In this document: piece after piece, positions 1 through 9,051 of the stretch
How positions within the stretch are numbered: position 1 is the stretch's first letter
Layout: each line of letters opens with the position of its first letter
DNA from: Ochrobactrum vermis
GTDB lineage: Bacteria; Pseudomonadota; Alphaproteobacteria; Rhizobiales; Rhizobiaceae
Length of the DNA: 64,000 nucleotides
Direction: 5' to 3'
NCBI RefSeq assembly: GCF_002975205.1
Contig: NZ_PCOC01000002.1
Span: 2,049,501-2,113,500 of the forward strand
Notes under the pieces: generated by a model
Database searches by the model: none
Told to the model about the DNA's origin: nothing
Seen by the model: only the letters and a program-made list of their open reading frames with translations
Position numbers and translations under genes: made by a program

Positions 1-1076
1 AGGTCAGGGGCAATATGGACATAAGCGAAACGCTTGAGTTCAGCGCCCGCAGTCCAGTTTGGCAGCTCGTCCATGGCAAGATGGATCATCATCGTGCCGG
101 GGCCGGCACGAAAAGCATTCGTCGCCTTGTGAACTTTTTGCGGAACAGCCGACTGGGGCAGCATGTCACTGCCAAACAGCACTTTGGGATTGAGATTGGC
201 GATCACCGCTCGTTTCCCATTCAACGCGCGTCCGTCGGACAGAACCACACCCGTGGCCCTTCCGGCCTTGTCGAGACTGATCTTTTCAACACGCTGTCCA
301 AGAATGAGTTGTCCACCCTTCTCCTGCAGGAGTCCCACCATCGCGCGAATGATCGTGTCGACTCCTCCTTTGCCGATGACCATGCCGAACGCCTGATTGG
401 CCATTGACTCGAGATAGGGAAACAGCGCTCCGCCTGCGACGTCAGGTGCGAAGTCAAGATGCAGACCCCAAGCAGCCATCATGGCTTTGAGTTTGGGACT
501 TTCAAAATTTGCGTCAAGAAAATCACGTGGCGTCGCCAGCAAAAGCTGTGCGACGCGCCAGAGATTATCCATACCGAGTGACCTGTAGGCCTTCCAGACT
601 GTTCTTGCGGCGGCCAGAGACGGCATCGGCGAGCCGAGCAAGCCGAAAATATGCGGCGCATTGCGCTCAAAATCAGAGAGCATCGCCGCCCACGCCTCGG
701 CATCAACGGGCGACAGCTCCGCAATCCGGGCATTCGTTACGGTCACATCGCTGGACACGCCAAGTTGGGTGCCATCGCGAAAGACACTGGCAAAGCAATC
801 TTGTGCAGGTACGAACTCGAGACCGTGTGCTGCAAGATCTGCGGCGTAGGTTGCATGAAAAGCTGAGCCCGCGAACATCGACAGGTTCATGGCAGCCCAG
901 TCATGACGGAAGCCCGACTCAGTCAGTTCCAAGGTCTTCACCGCCCCGCCAGGAGAAGCCGCTGCTTCGACAACAGCAACCCGCCAACCTTTTGACGCCA
1001 GATGCACCGCCGCAGCGAGGCCATTATGCCCTGCGCCGACGACGACCGCATCGAATTCCATGTCTTGTCCACCCAT
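1..1076 (-). CDS. FAD-dependent oxidoreductase, phytoene-dehydrogenase (CrtI) family, 3' end outside window
   Basis: About 358 codons are visible; the C-terminus lies beyond base 1. The N-terminus carries a dinucleotide-binding fold (VVVGAGHNGLAAAVHLA) followed by an acidic strand end and SPGGAVKT, as in the amino-oxidase/phytoene desaturase superfamily. A second nucleotide-binding segment (MVIGKGGVDTIIRAM) lies in the middle. Such proteins bind FAD in the cytoplasm and oxidise or isomerise hydrophobic or amine substrates; the substrate here is unknown. The start could be 1076 or the internal ATG at 1061, which has GGTGGA just upstream. It is divergent from a second member of the same family at 1454, with 377 bp between them, suggesting shared control. 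Family assignment is firm, reaction unknown. Confidence 0.85.
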   Translation of the reverse strand, partial: MGGQDMEFDAVVVGAGHNGLAAAVHLASKGWRVAVVEAAASPGGAVKTLELTESGFRHDWAAMNLSMFAGSAFHATYAADLAAHGLEFVPAQDCFASVFRDGTQLGVSSDVTVTNARIAELSPVDAEAWAAMLSDFERNAPHIFGLLGSPMPSLAAARTVWKAYRSLGMDNLWRVAQLLLATPRDFLDANFESPKLKAMMAAWGLHLDFAPDVAGGALFPYLESMANQAFGMVIGKGGVDTIIRAMVGLLQEKGGQLILGQRVEKISLDKAGRATGVVLSDGRALNGKRAVIANLNPKVLFGSDMLPQSAVPQKVHKATNAFRAGPGTMMIHLAMDELPNWTAGAELKRFAYVHIAPD

Positions 1077-1453
1077 TTAGGCCCCCATTATTTTCAAATG
1101 CATATAATTGCGCAACTCTATGTCAGCAGAGCTTCTGACGTCTCAGATCTAGATCAAGAGGCTACCGGGTGTATACCGGGTGTATTGAAGGATCGAGAAG
1201 GTGGATACGTCGAAAAGTTCAACTTTGAGAGCAGGCATTTCATTGCATTCACATATGATATCTTTTAAGCTTCAAGGAAATTCATATCAAGCTTTTTCAA
1301 GAAGCGAATAAGGGGAAGTACATGTCGCAAAATTCTCTGTTGGACTTGAGGGAACGGGCTCGCCGATACGCGCGCTCGCACTGGTGACGAAGTAATCGAT
1401 ACAGGGCCAGCTTAGCAGGGCCTACCGGCCATTTTCTGGGGAGCGACGGCACA
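1077..1453. promoter_or_regulatory. Divergent intergenic region between two FAD oxidoreductase genes
   Basis: 377 bp with no convincing gene; the short frames crossing it lack a ribosome site and family resemblance. It must hold promoters for both flanking genes. It contains the palindrome GATCTAGATC near 1146 and an ATTGCAT half-site at 1242-1248 that matches one arm of the IclR operator candidate seen elsewhere in the window. No clear sigma-70 boxes were assigned. Confidence 0.4.
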
Positions 1454-3043
1454 ATGACGACACATGACTATATCGTGGTCGGCAGCGGCATCAACGCATT
1501 AGTAGCGGCCGCCATGCTTGGCAAAAAGGGCAAGAAGGTACTGCTGCTCGAGCGCAACGACCAGCTCGGCGGCTGCCTGCGTACCGAAGAGATCACTGTA
1601 CCGGGCTTCCGCCACGACGTGATGGCAACAACCATGGTGCTGTTCCTGACCTCGCCCGCCTATGGCGTGCTTGGCAAGGATCTTGAAGCTCGCGGCCTCG
1701 AATTCGCCCATGCAGATCTGCCCACCGGCGTCATACTCGCCGACGGCAGACATGCGATCCTCTCCAAAGACCGCAAAGCCAACATCGCAACCTTCGATGC
1801 GCTGGCCGACGGCGACGGCAAGGCTTTTGCCCGCGAGATGGACCGGATGGGTGCCGATGCGCCTTTCATGTTCTCTCTGCTTGGCGGCTCGCTCTGGTCC
1901 GGTGGCATCTTCAAGACCATGCTGAAGGAGGCGTGGAAGCGCGGGGCCCGTAATCTCGCCGCGTGGTTCGGCGAGGCGCTCGTCAATGGCCGCCATCATC
2001 TCGAAACCACTTATCGGTCGGATGTGATGCGCGGGCTCCTTGCGCCTTGGGTGCTCCATTGCGGGCTCAATCCCGAAAGCACCTATTCTGCGGCAATGCT
2101 CCGGGTCATCGGCTTTGCCATCGAACTGGCGGGCTGCCCGATTGTCAAAGGCGGCGCCGACAATCTCGTCAAGGCGTTCGCGCAGCTCATCACGGACCAG
2201 GGCGGCACCATCCGTACCGGCGCGGATGTGGAGACAATAGTCGAAGGCCACAATGGCCAGGCGACGGGTGTCCGGCTTGCCAGTGGCGAGGTTCTGCAGG
2301 CGAAAAAAGGCGTCATTACCTCTGTCACGCCCAGCCAACTCTATGGCCGCCTTCTGAAGAACTCCGGCAAACCGCTGCCCTCAGCCGTTGCGGATGGGCT
2401 ACAAACCTATCGCTATGGCAAAGGCAATATGCAGATTCACTACGCGCTCAAGTCGCAGCCACGCTGGAAGAGCAGCGAGGACCTGTCGAAAGTAGCACTT
2501 TTGCATCTTACGCCCGGTCTCAACGGCGTGTCCCGCGCGGCCAATGAATGTGACCGTGGCATGCTGCCTGCGGTGCCAACCATTTGTGTCGGCCAGCCGA
2601 CCGCGCTTGACCCGTCTCGCGCGCCCGAAGGCCAGGCAATCCTCTGGTTGCAGTTACCGGAAGCTCCGCGACACATCGAAGGCGATGCTGCGGGAAAACT
2701 GAACACGCCTGCCGATGGCCGCTGGACCGACGAACTGCGCGAACAATATGCCGACCGTGTCGAGCGTATTCTCACCCAGCACACAGAAGGCTTTGCCGAG
2801 ATGGTCATTGCCCGCAAGGCTTATTCACCAGCCGATCTTGAAGCGATGAATATGAACCTCGTGGGTGGCGACCCCTATGGCGGCTTCTGCGGCGTCGATC
2901 AGTTTTTCATCTGGCGTCCGTTCAAGTCGTCGGTGAATCACCGCACCCACGTGCCCGGTCTTTATCATATCGGCGCGTCGACCCACCCCGGCCCGGGATT
3001 GGGAGGCGGCTCCGGCATGCTGCTCGCGTCCTCGCTGAAATAG
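1454..3043 (+). CDS. FAD-dependent oxidoreductase, phytoene-dehydrogenase family
   Basis: 529 residues, the usual length for CrtI-like NAD(P)/FAD oxidoreductases. The N-terminus has the Rossmann motif VVGSGINALVAAAMLGKKG, then an acidic strand end (LLLERN) and QLGGCLRTEE. The C-terminus has the typical FAD-binding close (YHIGASTHPGPGLGGGSGM). GGGGAGCG lies about 10 bases before the ATG. It is a paralogue-type neighbour of the divergent gene at the left edge and precedes a peptide-type ABC importer on the same strand by 337 bp. This suggests, but does not prove, that the two oxidases act on the imported compound. The family also covers carotenoid desaturases and isomerases, but no other carotenoid gene is present. 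Confidence 0.88.
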   Translation: MTTHDYIVVGSGINALVAAAMLGKKGKKVLLLERNDQLGGCLRTEEITVPGFRHDVMATTMVLFLTSPAYGVLGKDLEARGLEFAHADLPTGVILADGRHAILSKDRKANIATFDALADGDGKAFAREMDRMGADAPFMFSLLGGSLWSGGIFKTMLKEAWKRGARNLAAWFGEALVNGRHHLETTYRSDVMRGLLAPWVLHCGLNPESTYSAAMLRVIGFAIELAGCPIVKGGADNLVKAFAQLITDQGGTIRTGADVETIVEGHNGQATGVRLASGEVLQAKKGVITSVTPSQLYGRLLKNSGKPLPSAVADGLQTYRYGKGNMQIHYALKSQPRWKSSEDLSKVALLHLTPGLNGVSRAANECDRGMLPAVPTICVGQPTALDPSRAPEGQAILWLQLPEAPRHIEGDAAGKLNTPADGRWTDELREQYADRVERILTQHTEGFAEMVIARKAYSPADLEAMNMNLVGGDPYGGFCGVDQFFIWRPFKSSVNHRTHVPGLYHIGASTHPGPGLGGGSGMLLASSLK

Positions 3044-3380
3044 AATTGCAATATGACGAATGGCGAGTTGGGGCATGTGATACACCCCATCTGCAACTGA
3101 ACTACTGAACACATGCAGAATCATATTTCTTTGCCTGCATATTCGAGAAACTGTGAGTACGAGCACTTCAAGCCCGCACTCGCAGCGATCTACGGGCGAA
3201 GCCGATAAAGAAGTAATATGCAAAAGCATATAGCTCGACCTGAAATTGCTCTCAGATTGTACAATTCGCTTGCCAGCTAATCGGAGCTATTTTAAGATTA
3301 AAGTATTCCGAACAATAAATATCCTGGCGAGTGGGGGAACACTCAAAAAAAGCCGGGACCAGGGGAACGCGGAGCAAAAC
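3044..3380. promoter_or_regulatory. Intergenic region before the peptide-type ABC operon, with a 16-bp palindrome
   Basis: 337 bp without a supported gene; the open frame of the next gene extends upstream to 3246, but that extension has no ribosome site or family resemblance. The region holds a perfect 6-4-6 palindrome (ATATGCAAAAGCATAT, 3216-3231), a candidate operator for the importer operon. ATTGCAAT at 3045-3052, just after the preceding stop codon, matches 8 of 13 bases of the IclR-type palindrome found upstream of the regulator and the MFS gene. Neither site is tested. Confidence 0.4.
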
Positions 3381-4916
3381 ATGACTGAATTCACCCGTCG
3401 CCAGACGCTGGGTATGGGCGCTGCTGTCTTTTTTTCAAGCATCCTGGCAGGACGCGCGCCGGTGCAGGCAGCCAAAGCCGACACGCTTACCATCGCTTTT
3501 AACGTCAATCTCCCGTCTTTCGACCCCACTGTCGGTCCGTCGGCGGTCAATCCGACGATCCAGGCAATTTACCGCTCGATCTTCGACCAGTATATCGGCC
3601 AGGATCCCGACCTCAAATTTGTCCCGGGACTACTGACTGCCTGGGGCTGGAACGATGACAAAACCAAGGTCTGGATGGATGTTCGCGAAGGCGTGACCTG
3701 GCATGATGGCTCGCCGTTCACCCCGGAAGACGTGGTGTGGGCACTGGAACGCGCTGCCAACGACAAGACCGGCAACCCGATCCAGTTCATCTGGTCCACA
3801 GCCGGCAACTACAAGATCGAAGGCAACAAGATCACTGGCGACGTGCTGCGGTTCGAACCCACCTATTTCATGTGGATGGCTTTCCTCACCGGTTACATCC
3901 TGCCCAAAGCCTATTACGAGAAGGTCGGTGCGGAAGGTTTTGAGAAGAAGCCCATTGGTACCGGCCCCTACATGGTTGACGCCTATGAAGGCAACGCCTT
4001 CCTGCGCCTCAAGGCTAATCCCAACTATTGGGGCGGCAAGCCAGCTTTCGAGACAGTCATCTTCAAGTTCGTGCCCGATGGTACCAGCCGGGTTGCCGAG
4101 ATCGAGTCCGGCTCGTCCGATGTCACGCTGGAAATCCCCTATGAGGAATTCGATCGCCTGAAGGAAAAGAATGGTCTCGCAGGCGTCGCAACCCCGATCT
4201 CCGATATCGGCATGATCTTCCTTAACAATATCGAAGTCATGAACGACAAGAGCGTGCGCCTGGCCGCCTGTCACGCCGTCGACAAGCAAGCCATCGTCAA
4301 GCGCCTGCTGCGCGGCTATGGCGTACCGATCGATACGCTCGAAGCGCCGGAATATTCGGCCTACGATCCGTCTATCAAGGTTCCCTACGATCCCGAGCTT
4401 GCCAAGAAGCTGCTGGCCGAGTCCGGCTATTCGACCGACAAACCAGTAAAGTTCAAGATCCAGACCACGCGGGGCCTAAAGCCGAAGGACTACGAAATGG
4501 TTCAGGCCATCGTGGGCATGTGGCGCAAGGTCGGCATCGAAGCTGAGATCGAGGTCTACGAGATCGCCAAGCATTATGAGCTGCGCGCCGCCGACCAACT
4601 CGCGCCCGCTGCCTTCTACAACTGGGGCAATGCAATCGGTGATCCGACCACCTCAACAGGATTTGCTATGTTTGGCCCTTCCCCGCACTCGGTGTGGAAC
4701 ACGGATGACCTTGATGGCATGATCGCGCCACTATGGGGCGAGAAAGACGAGGCCAAGCGCATCGCCGGCTGGAAAGCCGTCTGCAAATATATTGCAGAGC
4801 AGGGTTACGTGCTGCCGTTGCTGCAATACGCACAGCCGATTGTTTACAAATCAACGCTGAAGGTCACCCCGAACGTTTCGGGCGCGCTGCAGCCGACCCT
4901 GATATCGAAGGCCTGA
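3381..4916 (+). CDS. ABC transporter substrate-binding protein, family 5 (DppA/OppA type), Tat-exported
   Basis: Periplasmic receptor of a dipeptide/oligopeptide/nickel-type importer, 511 residues. I place the start at 3381 because GGGGAACGCGGAG lies just upstream and the protein then begins with a twin-arginine signal (RRQTLGMGAAVFFSSILAG) ending near AKA. The body has the family-5 signatures: FNVNLPSFDPTVGP, VTWHDGSPFTPEDVVWALER, PIGTGPYMV and the closing YAQPIVYKSTLKV segment. Two permease and two ATPase genes follow on the same strand. Two strong hairpins lie in the 117-bp gap before the first permease gene. A Tat signal is common for this family in alphaproteobacteria. The substrate is unknown and need not be a peptide. 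Confidence 0.93.
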   Translation: MTEFTRRQTLGMGAAVFFSSILAGRAPVQAAKADTLTIAFNVNLPSFDPTVGPSAVNPTIQAIYRSIFDQYIGQDPDLKFVPGLLTAWGWNDDKTKVWMDVREGVTWHDGSPFTPEDVVWALERAANDKTGNPIQFIWSTAGNYKIEGNKITGDVLRFEPTYFMWMAFLTGYILPKAYYEKVGAEGFEKKPIGTGPYMVDAYEGNAFLRLKANPNYWGGKPAFETVIFKFVPDGTSRVAEIESGSSDVTLEIPYEEFDRLKEKNGLAGVATPISDIGMIFLNNIEVMNDKSVRLAACHAVDKQAIVKRLLRGYGVPIDTLEAPEYSAYDPSIKVPYDPELAKKLLAESGYSTDKPVKFKIQTTRGLKPKDYEMVQAIVGMWRKVGIEAEIEVYEIAKHYELRAADQLAPAAFYNWGNAIGDPTTSTGFAMFGPSPHSVWNTDDLDGMIAPLWGEKDEAKRIAGWKAVCKYIAEQGYVLPLLQYAQPIVYKSTLKVTPNVSGALQPTLISKA

Positions 4917-4930
4917 TAGCATGTTGGCCC

Positions 4931-4989
4931 GGCACGCACTGTGCCAGCCTTCCATTGCTTGATTGATGTCCGGCCTGTTTGGCCGGACA
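4931..4989 (+). terminator. Tandem intercistronic hairpins after the binding-protein gene
   Basis: Two perfect stems lie between the binding-protein stop codon and the first permease gene: GGCAC/GTGCC (4931-4935 with 4941-4945) and the stronger TGTCCGGCC/GGCCGGACA with a 5-nt loop (4967-4975 with 4981-4989). No uridine tract follows, so an mRNA 3'-end stabiliser or partial attenuator is likelier than a full terminator. It would raise binding-protein mRNA relative to the permease genes. Confidence 0.65.
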
Positions 4990-5033
4990 CACTCGTATAG
5001 TGTCTATGTCTGCCTGCGCGAGACTCCATAGCC

Positions 5034-6047
5034 ATGCAATTGCTTGCTCTTTCTATCCTGAACCGTCTGGTTCTCGCGGCGGTGACCCTGTTTGGGGTCG
5101 CGGTCGTGGTTTTTGTTCTATTGCGCGTCGTTCCCGGCGACCCTATCGCCATGATGATTTCGCCGGGCTCTACACCCGAACAGATTGCGCAGCTTCGCGC
5201 GAACTACGGACTCGATGGCAGTATCTTCAGCCAGTTCACTATCTGGCTGACGTCACTGCTTTCAGGTGATTTCGGCACATCCATCTCGCTGCGCCGCAAT
5301 GTTCTGGAACTACTGGCCGAGCGCCTACCAGCAACCCTTGAGCTCGCCTTCATCGCACTGGTCTTCGCTATTCTGCTCGGCGCCATCGTCGCCGTTGTCG
5401 GCACCCTCGTGCGTCGAACGCCGGTCGAGCCCGTCATTGATACAGTCAACGGCGTGGTGCTGGCTGTGCCCGACTTCGTCTGGGCACTGGCGCTTGTGCT
5501 ATTGCTGGGTGTGTTCTTCCCCATATTGCCTTTGTCCGGGCGCATCGATCCAAGCGTGCAGAGCAATTTTGCTACCCCCTTCTATCTGTTCGAAAGCCTG
5601 CTACGCCTGCGCTTCGCGCAGTTCGCCGACATCGCTGCCCACATGACCATGCCCGTCCTGGCACTCGGTTTGCCGCTCGCGGCGATTATCGCCCGCGTCC
5701 TCAAAGAGGCGCTGCTCGAAGCCATGGTGCAGGACTATGTCCTGCTCGCCAAACTCAAGGGCATGTCCTCACTCCGGCTGGTGTTGCAGGAGGCGCTACG
5801 CAATGCCGTTGGCCCGACCATCGCACTGACCGGAGTGCAGTTCACCTTCCTGATCGGCGGCACAGTCATCGTCGAGCGCATCTTCGCCTATCCCGGCATC
5901 GGCAATATGGCAATCGACGCTGTCATCAACCGCGACCTGCCACTCATTCAGGGCCTTGTCCTCGTCTTTGGCGCCCTGTTCATCCTTATCAATATTCTGG
6001 TTGACGTCCTCGTCGCCGCATTCAATCCGAGGCTGCGCCATGGTTAA
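5034..6047 (+). CDS. ABC transporter permease, DppB/OppB type
   Basis: 337 residues of inner-membrane permease. It opens with a membrane helix (LVLAAVTLFGVAVVVFVLLR), then the family signature VVPGDPIAMMISPG, the periplasmic LRANYGLDGSIFSQF and LLSGDFGTSISLR segments, and about six helices. The cytoplasmic EAA-like loop is EALLEAMVQDYVLLAKLKGMS, the contact site for the ATPase. It ends with the typical ERIFAYPGIGNMAIDAVINRD segment. The start ATG at 5034 lies 117 bp after the binding-protein gene, and the 3' end overlaps the next permease gene by 8 bases, indicating coupled translation. Family assignment is secure; substrate is not known. Confidence 0.93.
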   Translation: MQLLALSILNRLVLAAVTLFGVAVVVFVLLRVVPGDPIAMMISPGSTPEQIAQLRANYGLDGSIFSQFTIWLTSLLSGDFGTSISLRRNVLELLAERLPATLELAFIALVFAILLGAIVAVVGTLVRRTPVEPVIDTVNGVVLAVPDFVWALALVLLLGVFFPILPLSGRIDPSVQSNFATPFYLFESLLRLRFAQFADIAAHMTMPVLALGLPLAAIIARVLKEALLEAMVQDYVLLAKLKGMSSLRLVLQEALRNAVGPTIALTGVQFTFLIGGTVIVERIFAYPGIGNMAIDAVINRDLPLIQGLVLVFGALFILINILVDVLVAAFNPRLRHG

Positions 6048-6888
6048 GTCACTGCGCGCGGCGCTTTCTGAACGCAAGGTAATCCTCGGCGGCGGCTTTA
6101 TCCTCTGCCTGATACTGGTCGCCATCTTCGCGCCCTGGCTCGCCCCGAAGGATCCGCTCGAACAGGACCTGATGCTCGCCACACTGCCCCCCGCAGGTTA
6201 TGCTGGTGCAGAACCCGGCTACTGGTTCGGCACCGACGATCTTGGTCGCGACGTGCTTTCGCGCCTGATCCACGGCACGCGCATCGCCCTGCTTGTCGCC
6301 TTCATCGCCGCAGGTCTTGCGGCACTGGTCGGCACCGCGCTCGGACTGCTCGCCGGGTGGTATCGCGGCTGGGTGGATGCTGTCATCTCACGTCTCGTCG
6401 ACATCTGGATGGCATTCCCTCCGGTGCTGCTATCGATCCTGCTGGTCGCAGTCTTCGGCGCGGGCGTGCATTCGGTCATCGCGGCCATCGTCATCATCGA
6501 CTGGACACGTTTCTGTCGCGTCGTCCGTTCGGAAACCATGGCACAGGCGCAAATGGACTACGTGACGGCAGCGAAGGTTCTCGGCTTCTCCCGTTTCAAG
6601 ATCCTGATCGGCCAGATCCTGCCGAATGTCGGCCCGGTCCTGATTGCGCTTATCAGCCTGGAAATGGGCATCGCGGTGATCGTCGAAGCCATTCTTTCCT
6701 TTGTCGGCCTTTCCGTCTCCTCCGACACGCCTACCTGGGGCGGTATGATCGCGCAGGGCCGCCAGATCATCTATCAGGGATGGTGGGTGCTGGTGGCACC
6801 TCTCATAATGCTTTTCCTGACCGTTCTTGCTTTCAACCAGCTCGGCGACGGCCTGCGCCGCGCCCTCGACCCGATGATGCGCCGATGA
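6040..6888 (+). CDS. ABC transporter permease, DppC/OppC type
   Basis: 282 residues. The start is set at the ATG at 6040 (MVKSLRAALSERKVILGGGF), 8 bases inside the preceding permease gene; an upstream extension of the frame is a shadow of that gene. The N-terminal helix is followed by DPLEQDLMLATLPPAG and the hallmark WFGTDDLGRDVLSRLIHGTR of the DppC group. The EAA-type loop is VTAAKVLGFSRFKILIGQIL. The C-terminus has AILSFVGLSVSSDTPTWGGM, also diagnostic. It partners the DppB-type subunit to form the channel, and its stop overlaps the next start by ATGA. Confidence 0.93.
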   Translation: MVKSLRAALSERKVILGGGFILCLILVAIFAPWLAPKDPLEQDLMLATLPPAGYAGAEPGYWFGTDDLGRDVLSRLIHGTRIALLVAFIAAGLAALVGTALGLLAGWYRGWVDAVISRLVDIWMAFPPVLLSILLVAVFGAGVHSVIAAIVIIDWTRFCRVVRSETMAQAQMDYVTAAKVLGFSRFKILIGQILPNVGPVLIALISLEMGIAVIVEAILSFVGLSVSSDTPTWGGMIAQGRQIIYQGWWVLVAPLIMLFLTVLAFNQLGDGLRRALDPMMRR

Positions 6889-7745
6889 CCAAGCCCCTTC
6901 TCTCCATCAATAGCCTGTCGGCGGTCTCGGATCGGGACGGCGGCGCGCCCGTTCTTCGCGACGTCACATTGGCGCTCGGGCGCGGCGAGGTCCGCGGCCT
7001 CGTCGGTGAGAGCGGCGCTGGCAAGTCGACCATCGCCAAGGCACTGCTTGGCATCCTGCCACGTACGGTCCGCATTACCGGCGGCATCATCGATTTCGAT
7101 GGCCGCGACCTGCTGACCATGCCGGCACCGCAATTGCGCCAGATCATGGGCAGCGAGATATCGCTGATCCCACAGGATCCCCAGACGGCGCTCAATCCGG
7201 GCCGTCGCATCGAGGCACAGCTAACCGATGGCTTGCGCCTCAAGCGCGGCCTGTCGCGCAAGGCCGCCCGCGAACGCGCGCTGACCTTGCTGGAGGAAGT
7301 GCATATCCGCGATCCGGAGCGGGTTCTGCGCGCTTATCCGCACGAGCTATCGGGCGGCATGCGCCAGCGCGTGTTGATTGCCTCGGCCTTTGCGCTCGAA
7401 CCCAAGCTCGTGGTTGCCGACGAACCGACAACCGCGCTCGACGTGACCGTGCAAAAGCAGATCCTGCGCCTCATTCGCAGCATGCAGCGCGCTCATGGCA
7501 CGGGCGTAATATTCGTTACGCACGATCTGGGCGTCGTCGCCCAAATCTGTGACAGCGTAACGCTACTCTACTCCGGCAAGGTGATCGAGCAGGGCAGCAC
7601 CGCCGATGTCTTGCAGCGACCCAAACACATTTACACCAAGGCGCTGATGGCGGCTGGCCCGCGCTACGACCGCCCCGATAGTGGTCTGGAGCCGGTGCCG
7701 CAGTCGGTGTTCGAGCAACTGCGCGCCGAGATCGGAATAAGCTGA
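6885..7745 (+). CDS. ABC transporter ATP-binding protein, DppD/OppD type
   Basis: 286 residues. The real start is the ATG at 6885 inside the ATGA overlap with the permease gene; the open frame continues upstream only as a shadow. Walker A is GESGAGKST, the Q-loop is [13 protein letters not shown], the signature is LSGGMRQRV and Walker B is [12 protein letters not shown], followed by the switch histidine in VTHDLGVV. The C-terminus has the [10 protein letters not shown] tail of oligopeptide-type ATPases. It drives uptake together with the adjacent DppF-type ATPase. The stop codon overlaps the next ATG by one base (TGATG). Confidence 0.93.
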   Translation: MTKPLLSINSLSAVSDRDGGAPVLRDVTLALGRGEVRGLVGESGAGKSTIAKALLGILPRTVRITGGIIDFDGRDLLTMPAPQLRQIMGSEISLIPQDPQTALNPGRRIEAQLTDGLRLKRGLSRKAARERALTLLEEVHIRDPERVLRAYPHELSGGMRQRVLIASAFALEPKLVVADEPTTALDVTVQKQILRLIRSMQRAHGTGVIFVTHDLGVVAQICDSVTLLYSGKVIEQGSTADVLQRPKHIYTKALMAAGPRYDRPDSGLEPVPQSVFEQLRAEIGIS

Positions 7746-8578
7746 TGACCAACATGCTTCTCACAGCTCGCGGCATCGAGGTCGCTTATGGTGCCGGCGG
7801 TATTTTCGGCAAGTCTGCTGGCCACAAGGTGCTGCATGGCATCGATATCGACATCGAACGTGGCGAAACGATCGGCATCGTCGGCGAATCGGGCTCTGGG
7901 AAAACGACGCTTGGCCGGGCGCTGCTGCGCCTCGTCGATACCTCCGCCGGCGAAATCCGGTTCGACGGTCAGGATATCACCCACCTACCCGATAGCAGGA
8001 TGCGACCGCTGCGTCGGCGCATGCAGATGATTTTCCAGGATCCGATGGCGTCGCTCAATCCACGCCATTCCATTCGCCGTATCCTGGTGGAGCCGATGCT
8101 GCTGCACGGTTTGGCTACCAACGCCGCGGAGGCCGAGGCGAAGGTTCTCAAAATTCTCGACCGCTTCACTCTGCCCAAGGTCGTACTTGGCCGCAACGCC
8201 CACGAACTTTCGGGCGGCCAGCGCCAGCGAGTGGGCATCGCCCGCGCCGCCCTTCTCGAACCGGACTTCGTTCTGGCTGATGAGATCGTCTCCGGCCTTG
8301 ACGTCTCGACGCAGGCACAGGTTCTCAACCTGATGAAGGACCTGTCGCGTGATATGGGCCTTTCCATGGCCTTCATCAGTCACGATCTCAGTGTCATCCG
8401 GGCTATCTGCGACCGCGTCTATGTGCTTCGTTTCGGCAAGGTAGTTGAGGCGGGGGCTTGCGAACAAGTCTTCGCTAATCCGAAGTCAGCCTATACGCGC
8501 GCTCTGCTCGACGCGATTCCGCTGCCGGAAATAGACCCGGAATGGCTCGAGCGAGAGGCACAACCTGAGACCCAGTAA
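7745..8578 (+). CDS. ABC transporter ATP-binding protein, DppF/OppF type
   Basis: 277 residues, last gene of the importer operon. Walker A is GESGSGKTT, the Q-loop is [19 protein letters not shown] (typical of the DppF branch), the signature is [14 protein letters not shown] and Walker B is [12 protein letters not shown], with ISHDLSVI for the H-loop. It starts one base inside the stop codon of the partner ATPase, so translation is probably coupled. No terminator hairpin is obvious in the bases after the stop; the following 470 bp hold transposase debris. Confidence 0.93.
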   Translation: MTNMLLTARGIEVAYGAGGIFGKSAGHKVLHGIDIDIERGETIGIVGESGSGKTTLGRALLRLVDTSAGEIRFDGQDITHLPDSRMRPLRRRMQMIFQDPMASLNPRHSIRRILVEPMLLHGLATNAAEAEAKVLKILDRFTLPKVVLGRNAHELSGGQRQRVGIARAALLEPDFVLADEIVSGLDVSTQAQVLNLMKDLSRDMGLSMAFISHDLSVIRAICDRVYVLRFGKVVEAGACEQVFANPKSAYTRALLDAIPLPEIDPEWLEREAQPETQ

Positions 8579-8841
8579 AGTTTTCGCCATGACTTGGACT
8601 TGTTCGATGATCGTTCAGCGAAGACCGTGAACGGGGCCCGGATTTCATTAGAGAACTGGTTCTTGCCAATCATGCACGCGACCTTGATGCTCGCGAGATC
8701 CGCCGAAGCCGAATGAAACGCCGCGTTGTAAACGACAGCGAGGAATTCCAAACCGGTTTTTGCTGGTTACATATGCGCTTGTCTGAGATCGAGTGGAAAC
8801 CTGACTGGCGGGTTTTGGCGACAAAGCCCGGATGGCAGATA

Positions 8842-8907
8842 TCCCCGCCCCGTGATCTGACGCACTGCGTCACGCTTAAACTCTTCGCTGAAATTCGATA
8901 TGCTCAT
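8842..8907 (-). pseudogene. Remnant of an IS3-family OrfA transposase N-terminus
   Basis: Reading leftward from the ATG at 8907, preceded by GAGAAGAG, the frame gives MSISNFSEEFKRDAVRQITG, which matches the N-terminal helix of IS3-group OrfA transposases (S/TEEFKxxAV). After about 22 codons the resemblance is lost through frameshifts and the frame stops at a TAA near 8765. No terminal inverted repeats or OrfB were recognised. It lies between the peptide ABC operon and the IclR-controlled cassette. The family call is by eye from a short motif. Confidence 0.6.
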
Positions 8908-9013
8908 GATGCTCTTCTCGCCTCAAAATTAGGAAGGGAGGCTTCTACAAATCTAGGAATTATTCAGGCCGAGTAGATACAACGACCTCTTGTAGCGCCA
9001 AACACATCGATGT

Positions 9014-9026
9014 ATTGCAATGCAAT
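9014..9026. promoter_or_regulatory. Candidate IclR operator (copy 1), 13-bp palindrome
   Basis: ATTGCAATGCAAT is a perfect 6-1-6 palindrome, preceded by TGT, ending 25 bp before the start codon of the IclR-type regulator. The identical 16-base string TGTATTGCAATGCAAT recurs before the MFS gene at the far end of the cassette, at nearly the same distance from the start codon. This fits autoregulation plus control of the catabolic operon. Confidence 0.7.
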
Positions 9027-9051
9027 TCTTTTTTAAAAGTGGATTTGCACC

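Larger units (their letters stand above)
8579..9051. other. Gene-poor spacer with transposase debris upstream of iclR-type gene
   Basis: 473 bp without an intact gene. It contains the OrfA remnant at 8842-8907; 8590-8760 has short open frames on both strands that I cannot assign and that may be further decayed IS sequence. The right end (9014-9026) holds a perfect 13-bp palindrome and must carry the promoter of the IclR-type regulator. Confidence 0.5.

Noticed and set aside
3246..3380. N-terminal extension of the peptide-type binding protein
   Set aside because: The 45 extra codons would bury the Tat signal peptide; the ATG at 3381 has a good ribosome site.
8590..8760. Possible gene on either strand between the ABC operon and the IS3 remnant
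   Set aside because: Short frames on both strands, none with a ribosome site or recognised family; treated as debris.
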